NCBI GenBank assembly: GCA_028023455.1
Contig: JAQFVV010000186.1
Location: 808,001 to 872,000, forward strand
Direction of reading: 5' to 3'
Source of the DNA: Epiperipatus broadwayi
Lineage: Eukaryota > Onychophora > Udeonychophora > Euonychophora > Peripatidae
Length of the DNA: 64,000 nucleotides
The stretch's first letter is position 1. Each line of letters begins with the position of its first letter. The position numbers and the translations under genes were made by a program. The notes below the pieces were generated by a model, which was given only the letters and a program-made list of their open reading frames with translations, was not told where the DNA came from and searched no databases. Positions 47,987-59,724 of the stretch are shown piece after piece.

Positions 47987-48310
47987 ATGTCTGCACCTAA
48001 ATTTGAACAACCAATGACTCCTGCTAAAGAGGAAATTATTGAATACAGCGGTGCACGCTTTGCTGGCAAGATTAGCGGCGACCCATTTCCTAATATTAAA
48101 TGGTTCAAAAATGATGAAGTTTTTGAAGTTAAACAAGATCGTCATAGTAAAGTAGGTGCAGAAATAAACGAAAGTAACGGAACGATTTTAATCAATTTTA
48201 AAGAAACCACCAGAGATGATGACGGCACTTACAAATGTTTTCTTAAAAATGAGCACGGCACTGCTACATCTGCCTTTGATCTTATTATCGAATTTGATCC
48301 TAATGCTTAA
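47987..48310 (+). CDS. Single-domain I-set immunoglobulin protein (muscle type)
   Basis: The 107-residue protein is one I-set Ig domain of the kind found in titin, twitchin, MLCK and the stand-alone telokin. Such domains bind myosin or other sarcomere proteins in the cytoplasm, a role inferred from the family only. APKFEQP (3-9) is the A strand. ARFAGKISGDPFPNIKWFK (23-41) is the B-C segment, with the core Trp at 39 but Gly 27 where the first Cys normally is. DDDGTYKCFLKNEHGTA (77-93) is the Asp-x-Gly-x-Tyr-x-Cys F-G segment, with Cys 84. With one Cys there is no disulfide, which is common inside cells. No signal peptide or membrane segment is visible. The ATG follows a strong acceptor (TTTATTTAG), and the frame ends TAA at 48308. 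Codon use is balanced, unlike the AT-rich flanks. Possible poly(A) signals: ATTAAA 48496-48501 and AATAAA 48956-48961. Confidence 0.85.
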   Translation: MSAPKFEQPMTPAKEEIIEYSGARFAGKISGDPFPNIKWFKNDEVFEVKQDRHSKVGAEINESNGTILINFKETTRDDDGTYKCFLKNEHGTATSAFDLIIEFDPNA

Positions 48311-48961
48311 AAACTATATAATTTTACAATCTACAATCAAGCTGAAAGCCAAATCATTTCCAGAATCACTTTCTACGCTTAATTTTTTGAATCTAGATTT
48401 TATTTTACAATCATTTTTATTTATTTAAGAATTTGTTTCCGTTTAATACTTAATATTCCAGAACAAGATACTGTACTCATTATCAATTTTTATATATTAA
48501 ACTACAATATAAGTGGAGAAAAAAAATGAAAGGGGGAAAAACTGTTAGCTAATTTCACACAAGACCTTTTAAAGGTGACATTGAACGTTTGCGGACATTT
48601 TTTGAAGTTTAGAATGTGATTTAAAAATTGGCATTATCAACTAATTAATAGTAATGTATTAATCTGATTAAATGTGAGCTGATATTATATTATTGTTTGT
48701 ATTTTTAATCAGAATTATAAAATTTAAAATGGAGCAAATGAAACAAAATTTAAGCATTTACTTATTTGTATTTTTTTATACTTATGTTTTTTTTTTTTTT
48801 ATAATTACAACTTGACTTTTACTTTCAATTAGTGTATTATTTAGAAGAGTAAAAGTTATACATACAATCATAAAACTACGAAGTTTTAAAATTTTAATTT
48901 CAAAAGTGTTGACATTATTTTATTTTTAATAATGTTTTTAAATGAATCACTTTTAAATAAA
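48311..48961 (+). other. Probable 3' untranslated region of the Ig gene
   Basis: The sequence turns AT-rich after the stop codon. It contains ATTAAA at 48496 and AATAAA at 48956, either of which could end the message. No other feature is seen. Confidence 0.4.
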
Positions 48962-50815
48962 CTATTATAATTGCAATGTTTTGATTAAAAAAAAATATTT
49001 TGCAAAATATTGTAATAATTTATTTTCTTCAAAGTGATTAAAATAAAATTTGATGTTTTTCTTTTACAATTTTATTTCTTTCGTTCGTTTAATGACACTA
49101 TTGTATTTAGTTCAAGTAATGTTTAATAAATTCTTTTAACTTAAGATTAGATTTTATTACCAGTAGGTGATTAAACAAAAATATAAGAGCCGAAGGTTTA
49201 TAATTCGATTTCAACTTCAAGGACTTTTAAGTTTTACGGTATTTTGGTGTTCTAGTATCACGTGATCTTCGGAGTAATGTTATCGTCTTTATTTACTCTG
49301 ATGGATTTTATTAAATATGACCGCATGATAACTATGTTTTCACCGGGGGGGGGGGGGTAAACTAAAGTATAATATTTATCTATTACAAATTTGAAAGTAT
49401 ATATTTATTACTAAATAAATTATTTATTCTCCATTGGAAAATTTTATTATTTTAAAATTTACTATATTCTTTAATTTATTTTTTAATTTTAAAACTAGTT
49501 TATACATATTAAAAAATATGCTTCATATTTAATTGAAAATCAACTTAATATTTTGCATTTAGATGAACAATGAGGTATTTTGTTAATTATTATTATTCTT
49601 ACTCATCAAGTAATTACTTGTAAGCCAGTTATTTTTTTATATTGATTATTAATAATTTTATTAAACGATATTAAAAATTTACATATTGCTATCAAAAGTG
49701 ATCTTTTTATATAGAAGCCTTTTTGTTTTTAAATCTCTTGAGTAAAAAGTATTTTTAGCTCCGTTGTGGAATCGTTTATTTATATACTGCGCATCTAAGT
49801 GGAAAAATATTAGTTTTAATTTTTTACTAGCTATATAATTTAAAATTTTAAACTATTATTATTAAGAATGTCAAATGTATACAGATAGATAAATATTTGA
49901 AATTTCAAAAAATTATTATAGACGTGATTAAAATTTTAGATTATATTAGATCTGTATATAGGATAATCAAAGGGTTGGGATTATTGATTTATTGGAGAAA
50001 GCAAATGGAAAACTATTTTATTAATTTCGATGATTGAGATTATTGACTGAAACAAATGTATTGAAATTTCAGGATCTGAAATGTTAACAATATGTAAATC
50101 ATTGAAAAAAGTGACTGATTCTATCGTTAAAATACCTGCAGTACTATTTTTTAATCTACAAATGAGTTATGTGGCATTCTAGCTTACCTAACCACCACCA
50201 AAATATTAAGGAATTAATGCAGTCTGAATCACAAATTGTTTCATTATCTTAACTAATAGTGGAACAACATAGTAATATTAAATTTTGTTTTAAATTAGGC
50301 AAACTGTTACTGAAATATTTAAAATAATTCTAACAGTGTAGGCAGGAATCACAAAAATGTTTTCAAGTGATTTGCAAGATATATGATATACATAGTCACA
50401 TTTCATGTGATTCTGAAATTTTTCATGGTAAAAAACTGAACTGTCTCTTTGTAATACATAAGTTTATTCAGAGTTGGTACAGCAAATAATTTGAAGAGAA
50501 ACCTAATCTTTTCTCTAGAACATATTCTGTCTAAGACATAGAATGTGGTAAATTTATTGAAAGAAGTGAAGAGGCAAGTTAGATTCGTGAAATAAAATAA
50601 TGTTTATGGTAAAAGAGTGATGATAGTTTAAGAATTTTTTAAAATTTATGAATACTAATAGAGATAATAAAATAAATATTGTATTAAATAAAAAATAGAG
50701 GGTTTTGATAACTTTGTTAAGGATTATCATAAAAAATAATTTAAAAAGTGTAGTGGTTATTTAAGTTTGTATGCCAACTAGTAAACATAATGATATTGAA
50801 AAAAAATATGTATAA
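48962..50815. other. Unannotated AT-rich DNA
   Basis: No gene or identifiable repeat. A run of 13 G is at about 49345-49357. Confidence 0.5.
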
Positions 50816-50817
50816 TA

Positions 50818-51190
50818 AGAATACCAGACTACACATAGTACTGCCACCAAATGCAAGCTTTTATAATCAATGGATATAGGAAGGCTTGGAGGTAAAATTC
50901 CTATCTAGTGCCTACTCATCCAATATCCCCAAAGTAGTTTCTAGCTTATGGCTTTCATCAGTAAGGAGCCTTAGATTTGAGAGCACTGTACCTAGATCTT
51001 AGGATCTAATGCAACCCTCAAGCAGCCACCTTTTACCTATTTTTAACTGTAAATCTATGAGTGCAAGATGAAAACACAATAATGTTTCCAACTTAAGATC
51101 ATTTGCTTATATAGTCATATAAATCTGAACTCAGTTCAGCATCTATATATTTTGGTATCTTTGGTTTTTCAAATATCATAGTCACCATTA
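50818..51190 (-). repeat. Ribozyme-bearing element, copy H5 (left arm of inverted pair)
   Basis: Read on the minus strand: ATACCAAAATATATAGATGC near 51150, CTGAACTGAGTTCAGATTTA, GGTGGCTGCTTGAGGGTTGC, a hammerhead-like core at 50925-50970, GGATATTGGATGAGTAGGCA and a terminal block ending TGGTATTCTT. It mirrors the plus-strand copy at 51260-51682, and the outermost bases AATAAGAATACCA / TGGTATTCTTATT are exact inverses. Confidence 0.8.
50925..50970 (-). ncRNA. Hammerhead ribozyme-like core in copy H5
   Basis: On the minus strand: CTGATGA (complement of 50955-50961), a short stem II AGC-CATAA-GCT, GAAAC (complement of 50937-50941), then TAC and TTTGGGG. The 5' strand CTCCTTA can pair with the GGGG-containing strand. 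The expected CTAGTC is reduced to CTACTT here, so the cleavage site is altered, but both conserved core strands are intact. Confidence 0.6.
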
Positions 51191-51259
51191 TCCTATGGGC
51201 AGATTAGATATAAAACCAAAATTTCACAGTATCACATTTTATACGCAAACACATGAAAT

Positions 51260-51682
51260 GGTTATCATATGATGTTTTGATGGTTTTATACCTATCCTGC
51301 TCATAAGGAGAATGGTGGCTGTGGTTTTTGATGATACCAAAATGTATAGGTGCTAAACTGAGTTCAGATTTATATGATGATACAAGCAAATTTTCTTGGG
51401 TTGGAAACATTACGGTGATCTCATTTTATGCTCATAGATTTATAGTTAACCAAATAGGCAAAAAGGTAACTGCTAAAGGGTTGCATTAGATCTTAAGATG
51501 TAGGTGCAGTGCTCTCAAGCCCAAGGCTTCTCACTGATGAAAGCCACAAGCTAGAAATGAATCTAGGGATATTGAATGAGTCAGCACTAGACAGGGATTG
51601 TATTCACAAATCTTTCTGCATCCATTGATTATGAAGGCTTGCACTTGGTGGCACTACTGTATGGAGAGTTTGGTATTCTTAT
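51260..51682 (+). repeat. Ribozyme-bearing element, copy H6 (right arm of inverted pair)
   Basis: It contains GATACCAAAATGTATAGGTG, CTAAACTGAGTTCAGATTTA near 51355, AACTGCTAAAGGGTTGCATT, a core with CTGATGA at 51534-51540, and a terminal block TGTATGGAGAGTTTGGTATT. After GAAA the stem III/cleavage region is mutated (TGAATC instead of CTAGTC). Together with H5 it makes an inverted structure of about 865 bases. Confidence 0.8.
51528..51570 (+). ncRNA. Hammerhead ribozyme-like core in copy H6
   Basis: CTTCTCA precedes an intact CTGATGA (51534-51540). A stem II AGC-CACAA-GCT follows, then GAAA at 51553-51556, TGAATC where CTAGTC stands in other copies, and TAGGGATATTG. The TC of the cleavage site is kept, but the short palindrome before it is lost. 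Confidence 0.55.
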
Positions 51683-52400
51683 TAACAGCATGTGTAAGCA
51701 TATACAATGGTAATCATGTGATGTATATATATTCATAACTTGGAAAATTCATTTTGTATTATATAATGTTAGTGGTACATTGGAAGGCTAAGACAAGATA
51801 AAAAAAAGTGATAAAATTAGAGAGTAATTTGAATTAAGAAGTAAGAGGAAATGATAGGTCTTTGAAAAGAATGTAACCAGATAATATTGAATGCATGATG
51901 CAAGAATCATAAAAAGAGAATTTATGCAAAAAAAAAACCTCATTTGAATTATTAATTAATCCAATTTGGAGTAGTGTTAAAATTGAGAAGCCTAATTTAG
52001 AATTAGTATAGATTCAGATAACAATTTAGAAATGGTCAAATAGAAAATATTTAAAACAATTGCACCAAAAATAAAGTGGAATATTTAGAAATGTAAAAGA
52101 GATATTAAAGTAAAATTTTTAATTCTGGCGAAACTGGAAATGAAAAAAAATTAAAAAAATAAAAGAGCAAAAAGATCTAAGATTAACATTAAAATACTTC
52201 ATAAAAAATGATAGAAAATAATACAAAGATATAAAAACTGATTTAAGTTAAAAGTATGTATAACAAAGTTAATAAGAAAATCATTAATAAAATTATCAAA
52301 GCAAGACAAGTATAAATTGTGTGTGCGAGAACAATTGGCTTGCTTTATAGTAGAATAAAATATTTTGGATAGAGAAGTCAGAATCATGGAAATGAAGTTG
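51683..52400. other. Unannotated AT-rich DNA
   Basis: Just after the inverted pair, AATGGTAATCATGTGATGT (about 51706) repeats a block seen beside other family copies. The rest is A-rich with no supported feature. Confidence 0.5.
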
Positions 52401-52410
52401 TTTTTTTTTT

Positions 52411-52500
52411 AAGTGTCATAGCATCAGCCAGACACAAACCCGCAACCCGGGCAACTGCCTGCTAGTGCAAGGCAGTCACGCTGACCTCTCGACCACAAAT
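52411..52500 (-). mobile_element. tRNA-derived SINE-A, copy A4 (longest body)
   Basis: On the minus strand: A-box TGGTCGAGAGG, a complete anticodon-arm region (CTGCC ... GGCAG stem), GCCCGGGTTGCGGGTTTGTG covering the B-box with two changes, then CTGATGCTATGACAC and an A tail (T run 52401-52410). It has roughly 20 bases more than copy A3 between the boxes, so it shows the tRNA-like ancestor best. GAAATGAAG before and GAAATGGAAG after are a possible, imperfect target duplication. Confidence 0.8.
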
Positions 52501-54780
52501 CGAATAAAGAAATGGAAGATTAGTAAAAAAAAAAAAAAAGGGCAAGAAGAGTTTAATGATAAAGATAACAATCTTTGTTCATCCTAAATCTAATTACAAA
52601 TTTACTAAATTATTGATACAATTTACCAATTTGTTTAGAAGAAATGTGAATAAACTTTTAGTCAAATTTTATAATTTAATTATTTTATTATTAAAATTAT
52701 TTTGAAATTATTTCCTAAATTATTTTAAAAAATAAAAAAATAATACTATCTTACCTCTTCTTGTTTTTTTTTTTTTTACAAAATTTTAATTTATTTCTTG
52801 TCAAGAAAGTTAATAAAATTATTTATTTATCTATTAACATATATATATATATAACATTGCCTGCATATAATATTGTAACTAAAACAAATTCGATAGCAAC
52901 TTGAATTAGTTATATTACAAAATTTCACGAAATAAAAATGTTTAATAAAAATCTCATAAATTGAGTAATAAATGTATAAATTGCTGTGTGTGTGTGTATG
53001 TGCACATGAATTAGATATAGCATACACATTTCTTTAGTATACCAGTTTAATAAATTAAAAGAAAAATTAGTTTATATATTTTAATCATACTATTAAATAT
53101 TATATAAAGGAAATATACTTTGAAATAAATAAAAAACAATAAAATGATAATTTATAACCATGTAAAGGAAGAAAAAAAAATGGTTTTGATATGTATAGAA
53201 AAATTTTGAATTGTCATAATTTACAAAAATAAAGTATTTTGTGCTCCTTTCTCATTTGCCTTCTAAATGGATTTTTAAATAAAGAACTTTCCCATTCCTA
53301 TAGTAAATTAAATGGCAAATCTAAATATGCTATTGAAAATTTGGAGTTATTAAAATTTAAAAAATTACCAATCAATTTTTGAAAATCAATGATTTTTTTC
53401 CCTTTCACTAATGTAAATAAAGAAAAATAAACTATTTTTATTCTTTTGTTTACTTAGTTATAAAATAATAATTTAAAAGTAAATGCAGAATTGTTTGTTT
53501 CCACAAGATATTGTGGAAGGAATGAAGAAAATGTTTATCATAAAACATGTTATGATAGATAAATAGATGTTAAATCTTATAATTAGCTTTTAATAAATCT
53601 GTTACTTAGAAAGCATTTATTGAGTGCAGTGATAAGTGTGAATAGGTGGGAAAAGTAGGCCAGAAGCAAATAACTGGGACAATTTACTCTAATATATCCC
53701 AAGCCTTAACTACAGAATTAGTATTGTAGTGATTCCATGCAGAGAGGGTTAAAACAGTTTTCCATGAATAATACGGATAGCCAATCCTGCTGATTGTTTT
53801 AAAATATTTTTCAGAACTTCATTTATAACAGGAATTAGCAAAAGACTATATAGTATGTTTTGTTAGAAACCAACAGCCACACCAATCAAAGCATTCAGCA
53901 ATTGGATCCAGAAACTAACCCTGAAGTTGGCCAAAACCAGCCATTACGGGTATTAAACATGCCACACGGACACAAGTAGGTTGTGCACCATAAGATCTAC
54001 CCCAAATGCTACTGAATATCCCATTTGGAGGATAAATATCTTTGTATGAATTAAGACATTTGTAAATATAGGAAAAGAATGACATCTGTAGAAAATTATG
54101 TTTTTAACTTTTCACTTGGTAAGATTTTATGAATATAATTATTCTAAGGCTGCAATGTCTGTATTTGATATATGTGTATGTATTACTCTCATAATTATTC
54201 TTTTAAATTGTGTTAAAAAATCAATAGAATACTTGAAATAAAATCTATTAAAAGACAGTTGTATATAAATTAGGATGTTAGAATAAACTTACAAAAATAT
54301 GGGAGGACTACTTCTACACATTAATAAGATTGAGACTGTTGGAAGCATCTTAGAATGGTAATGGGGAAAGAAAAAAGCAATACTTGTAGTCAGGTAAATG
54401 GTTCCAAAGAAAGTGTTAAACTATAAAACTTAAAATCGTATGTGAAGAATTAATAGTTGTTATTATTATTATTATTTTACTGCTACTTTTAATATGCTGG
54501 TGAAGTTAGAGCATATATGTGCTTGTCTTTGTATACTGTTTAATTTATTATCATTGCCTAACTGGGTTTTTTTTAGGGATCCTGAGGACATACTAGAAGA
54601 GTGCAAGTCAATAGTTGGCAGACTCAGTAAAATAAAAGGAATAAAAATAACAGACAACACAGGATAACTTGAACTGAAATTAATAAAAAATAGGTGCATT
54701 AAATATTATGATTCACTAATTTGATATAAACAATGTGGATTAATGGAAAAGGTATATAGAATATTATATATTTATTATTA
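52501..54780. other. Unannotated AT-rich DNA
   Basis: No gene. TA and TG microsatellites occur at about 52840 and 52983. Short chance frames only. Confidence 0.5.
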
Positions 54781-54789
54781 ATGTAGAAA

Positions 54790-56945
54790 TTGAGTGTTTC
54801 AAGGAGTCTACACTGTTCTACTTTGGAGGCCAAGATGTTATATAACTTGGGAATATACTAATAGATCCCAAACAGCTGGAGGAACTTCCATATAAAGGTT
54901 ATAGAAATATTAAATGGGTATTTTATTCTGGAGTATCTAAATGGGTAGCATGGCTGAGATTGGAAAATAGAAAATATTTATCATATGAATTATGACTTAG
55001 CTTTAAGGAAGTTAGCTAAAGACTGAATTTGTTCCCAAAATAAATGATTCCTTATTGGAACAATTTTTACATGGTATAGTTGATTAAAATTATAGGAAAG
55101 TATTGCTGAGAGGCCCTAACTGAAATTATAAAATAACAAATGATGAACAATGAGTCATGCAAGAAACTATACTAAGCAATATGTCTGAGTATGGATTGCC
55201 TCAACAGTTGGAAAAAAATTTGATTACTAAAGAAAAATTAAGAAGAAATATCCCAACTTCTCAGTAAAAAGAAAAAGGAGAAAACATACTATTGTTGCAG
55301 GAAATCCAGACATTTGGTATCAACTACATACATAAAGATAAAATACATAAAAATTGTGTCAAAAAGACGTTTTCAATTTATCTATCATTTCAAAAAGGGT
55401 AGAACAACTAATAAAAAAAAGATTACAAATCTTAAGGATTGAGTATAAGAAAACAAACTGGGTGTGAAGATTTGAAGTCAATCATCAAGTAACTTAAGGA
55501 AGTTATCAGAAGAACTCTATTATCACTGATATCATATAAAGTATGGACTAAAATTGATGAAAGGCATAAAATGTTCACAATACAAAAGATGAATATGATG
55601 GTGACAGACATTAATGAAACAAAGTCATTGTAAGTGGAAAAGTAGTTCTCTCAGTAAAGCTGAATTCGAGATTAAAATTTCTTATAATAATTGCAATGAA
55701 TAAAGATTTCAGTACATTGTTAGGGTGAAATGGTTTCAACCTCTGGATATATGCATAAATGTAATAAAAATGGTCCAAGTAGAAATTCTTATGTAAAAGA
55801 TTTATGCAGGATTGTTCAAATCCAGATAAGTGGAACTAAGAATTAGACCAGTGAATATTGAATTGATCAAAGAAGCACAACTGATTGAATGAAAGCATTG
55901 TAAGGTACTGTTTACCTTGATGGATAAAGTTGAGAAAATGTGTGATGAGTTAGTCTCTGAGGGAGTTTTGATACCAACTGGGCCACATCAGTGGTTAAAT
56001 TATAAAGTCAGACAGAAGTTTGTGATTGTGTGATGATTACAAAGTTATCCTGAATAAATATATAAACAAATGTTTATATTCAATACTAAGTGTAGGTGAA
56101 GTATTAGTGATATTACAGAAAGCTAATTATTTTATAAAAATAAACATAAAGTTGAATTCCATCAAATATCAGTAATTGAAAAGAACACAGAAATTTTAAC
56201 TCTAACAATTTATAAAGGACAAATATAACAAAATACTTCATGATATTTTCATGGTGCCAAACATTTTAGGTGAAATCTAATTTAAATACTAATAATAAAA
56301 TAAATACAATTTCTTGGACATATAATAAATGCTAATTCCTGACACCCAAACACTGACAAAGTAAAGCCAATAAAAATGGTGAGAAGCCTAAAAATGTAAA
56401 AGAATTGTAGGCATTTTTAGAACTTTGACAAACCATACTGCTTGTCATTATTGTACCAACTTTCCAATAAGAGGCAGCATTGGACATGGACCAATAAACA
56501 TAACATGGCTTTTAAAAAATGATCTGTTAATCTCAGAAAAATGGTTGGTGCATTACTGTGGTAATTTAGATATCATAATAACAAGTGATGCATTGGAATA
56601 AAGTATCAGAGCTATTATTGCCCATCCATGTTATGGAGATGAATATCCAATCACCCATGTCTCAAGAATTTAAACTTCTACTGAGAAAAATTATAACCAA
56701 ATTGATAAAAAGGTATTAGCCATTGTTTTCATAGTCAAAATGTTCTACCAATACATTTATGGGTGGAGATTTCAGATTTTCATAGATCATCACCCACTAA
56801 TGGAAAATTTTGATTCAGAAATAAAAATCCAGAATGTGAGCCAATGAATTCTGTGTTGGATTTATGACCATGAATTGGTTTATAAATCTAAAAAAAAAAA
56901 AATTGGACATGCATATGCCATATCTCGATACTCAGAAAATAAGGA
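54790..56945 (+). mobile_element. Ty3/gypsy-type LTR retrotransposon gag-pol remnant
   Basis: Heavily broken coding text. A gag-like region at about 54790-55270 is followed by a zinc-knuckle-like stretch near 55285-55330 (YYCCRKSRHLVSTTY). The start of RT reads VEKMCDELVSEGVLIPTG near 55929-55982. Then an RNase H region near 56580-56830 reads SDALE, RAIIAHPCYGDEYPITHVSR, STEKNYNQIDKKVLAIVFIV and FQIFIDHHPLMENF. Those match the gypsy pattern of acidic DAS, 'PIAYASRTLxxAExNYSQxEKExLAIVF' and 'TDHKPL'. A final WIYDHELVYKS, HAYAISRYS matches 'YDYEIxYKPG ... HADALSR'. No integrase or LTRs could be recognised. Confidence 0.75.
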
Positions 56946-57500
56946 AAAAAAAATATGTAGTTAAATAAACTACATAGACTCAATGAATTCTGAAACTATT
57001 GTACTGGTCAAAACATGTTTATCCATATAACATGAGCTGTAACTCAAAAAATGTACTTCAAACCCAGTCAAGCCTGGGATTTAGGTCAGGGACCAACCTG
57101 GATTCAAGCCCCAGATCAAACACCTAATGGATAACATAACAATGTTGGCACATAAGAATTAATTCATAAGTCTGGCCCACTAGCAGAGTGGAGAAGACAA
57201 TGAGGTTCATGGACTTAAATATATATATATATATATATTAACCAATTTAAATACTAGAGACGTTTCCATGATAAAATCTAATATATTTAATTAATAGGGG
57301 CTTTACTAATGAATAGCTATGATCAATTAATGAATTGGATTGACTTAGTAATGAAACAGAAACTGATATATGATGAATTAGTAATATATTTATTGACAAT
57401 TACATACATATCTTAATATAACCCATTATTTAGCATAGGAAAATGCACGCAGGCATTTTCGTTTACTGACTAAGCAATATTAGTCTAGGCAATTGTACAA
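56946..57500. other. Unannotated AT-rich DNA
   Basis: A TA microsatellite lies at about 57219-57238. The rest of the gypsy element, integrase and LTR, was looked for here and not found. Confidence 0.5.
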
Positions 57501-57508
57501 AATATACA

Positions 57509-57770
57509 GATAATAGTATTTCATAAATGTTTATCCGGTGCTGTCCAATTCAATATCGCCAGATTAATTTCAGACTTATGACTATCAGTGAGGAGCTTTA
57601 GATTCCAGACAATGTCTGGACTTTTAAGACAATGCGTTAGATTCTAAAGCTTCAGACAGTAGTTTAAGATCCAAAGCTGGCTTGCTGATAAAATCTGCAT
57701 GCTTGAATCTAGTCTGTGGATATTGAATTGGATAACATTGGGTAAAGATTTGTTAAGCACTATTATTTAG
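57509..57770. repeat. Ribozyme-family inverted pair, copies H7 (minus) and H8 (plus)
   Basis: The left arm 57509-57602 is inverted relative to 57680-57770. Shared blocks are GATATTGAATTGGA followed by GGATAAACATTTATG or GGGTAAAGATTTGTT. Each arm has a worn core: CTGATAG with CTGAAATTAATCTGG on the minus strand (complement of 57592-57598 and below), and CTGATAA at 57685-57691 with GAATCTAGTCTG at 57705-57716 on the plus strand. This is a diverged subfamily of the repeats at 30147 and 51260. Confidence 0.65.
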
Positions 57771-58120
57771 TAAAGCTTCCAATAAATGGCAAATATGTGA
57801 TGAAGAAAAAAGGATGTTGCTTAAAAAGACTCCAAAAGTCAAGCTCTTTAATCTATAAAGATTATATTGTTTAGGAAAGAAGTCTAATGGCATTTTTACT
57901 TAAAACAAAGACTGAAAGAAAGGAGCATCTGAAAAATTTTTTAATTGCCCAAACTTAAATAGTTTTATAAAATGTATCATTCAGTGAAAAACATAAATTA
58001 TAATTGTAAAGATCAAAAGATGACTTAAAATCAATATGAGCACGTAAATAATTAAATCTATTTCTTTTCTTAGCAAAGAGAGCTGATTCTTGTTGTATTT
58101 TTATATTGGACTACTTTTCA
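57771..58120. other. Unannotated DNA upstream of the Penelope-like element
   Basis: It probably contains the decayed 5' part of the Penelope-like element that follows, but no motif could be read. Confidence 0.4.
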
Positions 58121-58124
58121 AATT

Positions 58125-59400
58125 CTAAGTCATTTGGCATATAACATCCAGTCCTTTGTCAGGGATTCTAGACCCTTTGTAGAATTAATCAAGAACATGA
58201 AAATTGAAAGAACTGACTTATTGGTAAGCTCTGATGTGGAAAGTTTATTCATGAATGTACCATGTGAAAAAGCATTGTCTATTGTAAGGAAAAGATTAAT
58301 GGTGATAACAGTTTACAAATCAGAACAGCTCTTCCTAATGATAGTATAATGGAACTATTAACTTTCTGCATAAAAACAAGTTACTTTCAATATAACAGAA
58401 TTCTTCCAACAAAATCAAGGAATGGCTATGGGCTTATCATTGTCTCCCCTGATTAGCAATGTTTACATGGAAGAACTTGAATCTTTAGCTATAAATACTA
58501 CTCCATATCCACTTAAAGTTTGGCTTCACTATGTGGATGATACATTTGTTGTATGGCCACATGGTGAAGCACTGCTACAAACTTTCTGGACACACATCAA
58601 CAACATATCCCCTTCAATTAAATTTCACAATAGAATCAGAACAAGAACAAAAATTGGCATTATTAGATATTCTTGTGATAAGACTTCCTTATAGCAAAAT
58701 CAAAACTACAGTTTACTGAAAACCTACACTTACAGGAAAATACCTAGCCTATACATCCAAGCACACCAGAAACACAAAACATGGAGTTATACTATCACTA
58801 TGGCACAGAGAAAAAGAAGTTTGTTCAGAAACCAGTGATTTGCAAAAAGAAAAGATCTATATAAAACAAACTCTTATGAAAAATGGTTATCCATCAGCCA
58901 TTATTAAGAAAATGTTAAATAGACAACAAAAAAACCATCAAGAGAAAAGACAATTATTGGTACAGTAGTGTACCCATACATTCAAAAATAGTGGATAAAT
59001 TGAGGAAAATCTGCAATCAGTATAATATCAGAACAACTTTCCAGAGCGATACCACACTACAAAAATTCTAACATCTATAAAGCCTAAATTTGAAATGCTG
59101 AAAAGAAAAAAACTGCATCTACAAAATACCATGTGAATGTGGAATAACACATATTGGTGAGACCAGTTGTACCATTGATAAGTGCTTGTAAGAACACAAA
59201 CTTATTATTAGAAAAGAGAAAACAGGTGTGTCTAAGGTAGCAGAACATGTATGTGCCAATGAACATAATATGTTCAGTTTGGCAAATACAAAAATTTGGA
59301 TAGGGAAGAAAATGTACAAAGAAGAAAATTTAAGCTGCTCACATGACAATGGCAAAAAGTCCCATAAACCAACCTAGTGTAACTATATATAATGTATTTT
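58125..59400 (+). mobile_element. Penelope-like element with RT and GIY-YIG domains, dead
   Basis: The frame 58134-58349 reads LLVSSDVESLFMNVPCEKAL (RT motif A, 'SFDVxSLFTNVPxxEAL'). The frame 58422-58694 reads MGLSLSPLISNVYMEELE (motif B) and HYVDDTFVVWPHG (motif C with YVDD at 58530-58541), then LDILVIRL-type DIL block. After several breaks, a GIY-YIG nuclease remnant at 59113-59270 reads CIYKIPCECGITHIGETSCT, then EHKLIIRKEKTG and AEHVCANEHNMF. The YIG tyrosine is His here. Order RT then GIY-YIG is diagnostic of Penelope-like elements. Many stops make it inactive. A SINE follows at 59488. Confidence 0.88.
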
Positions 59401-59487
59401 AACCACTAATCAACTTTGCTCTTAGGAAAAAAATGGAGAAATGAGGAGGAACCTCATAGATAAGTACACAAAATTTCTACTGACTTG

Positions 59488-59724
59488 CCTTTGGCAGAAT
59501 GGCTCAGTTGGTTAGAGCATTACCTTAAAATTCAATACTCAAGAATCTAAAGGTCCAGGTTCGAATACCATGCTAGTACTGTCACTGATCAGACTAGCAA
59601 CACTTGAAGAAGGGAGAATAATAACTCTCAATGCATTGCACATATACTAACTTGTTTGATGTACTATTACTAACAATTGAATGTATTTGGAATATTTAAA
59701 TAAAGTTAAATTTTTCTAAAGACA
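59488..59724 (+). mobile_element. tRNA-derived SINE-B, copy B4 (best preserved)
   Basis: The head is a good tRNA-like region: A box TGGCTCAGTTGG (59500-59511) continuing GTTAGAGC, and B box GGTTCGAATACC (59558-59569). The anticodon region is longer than in a tRNA (CTTAAAATTCAATACTCAAG). The body is ATCAGACTAGCAACACTTGA then AGAAGGGAGAATAATAACTC. The 3' end is TGTATTTGGAATATTTAAA with TAAAGTT. Copies at 13848, 14060 and 20455 share the same order. Confidence 0.85.

Noticed and set aside
58134-58694. Host telomerase-like or other reverse transcriptase gene
   Set aside because: The motif wording (SDVESLFMNVP, YVDDTFVVW) and the GIY-YIG remnant downstream fit a Penelope-like element, and the frame is broken.
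59488-59575. Functional tRNA gene
   Set aside because: A and B boxes are good, but the anticodon region is too long and the same unit with a shared 3' body occurs three more times, so it is a SINE head.
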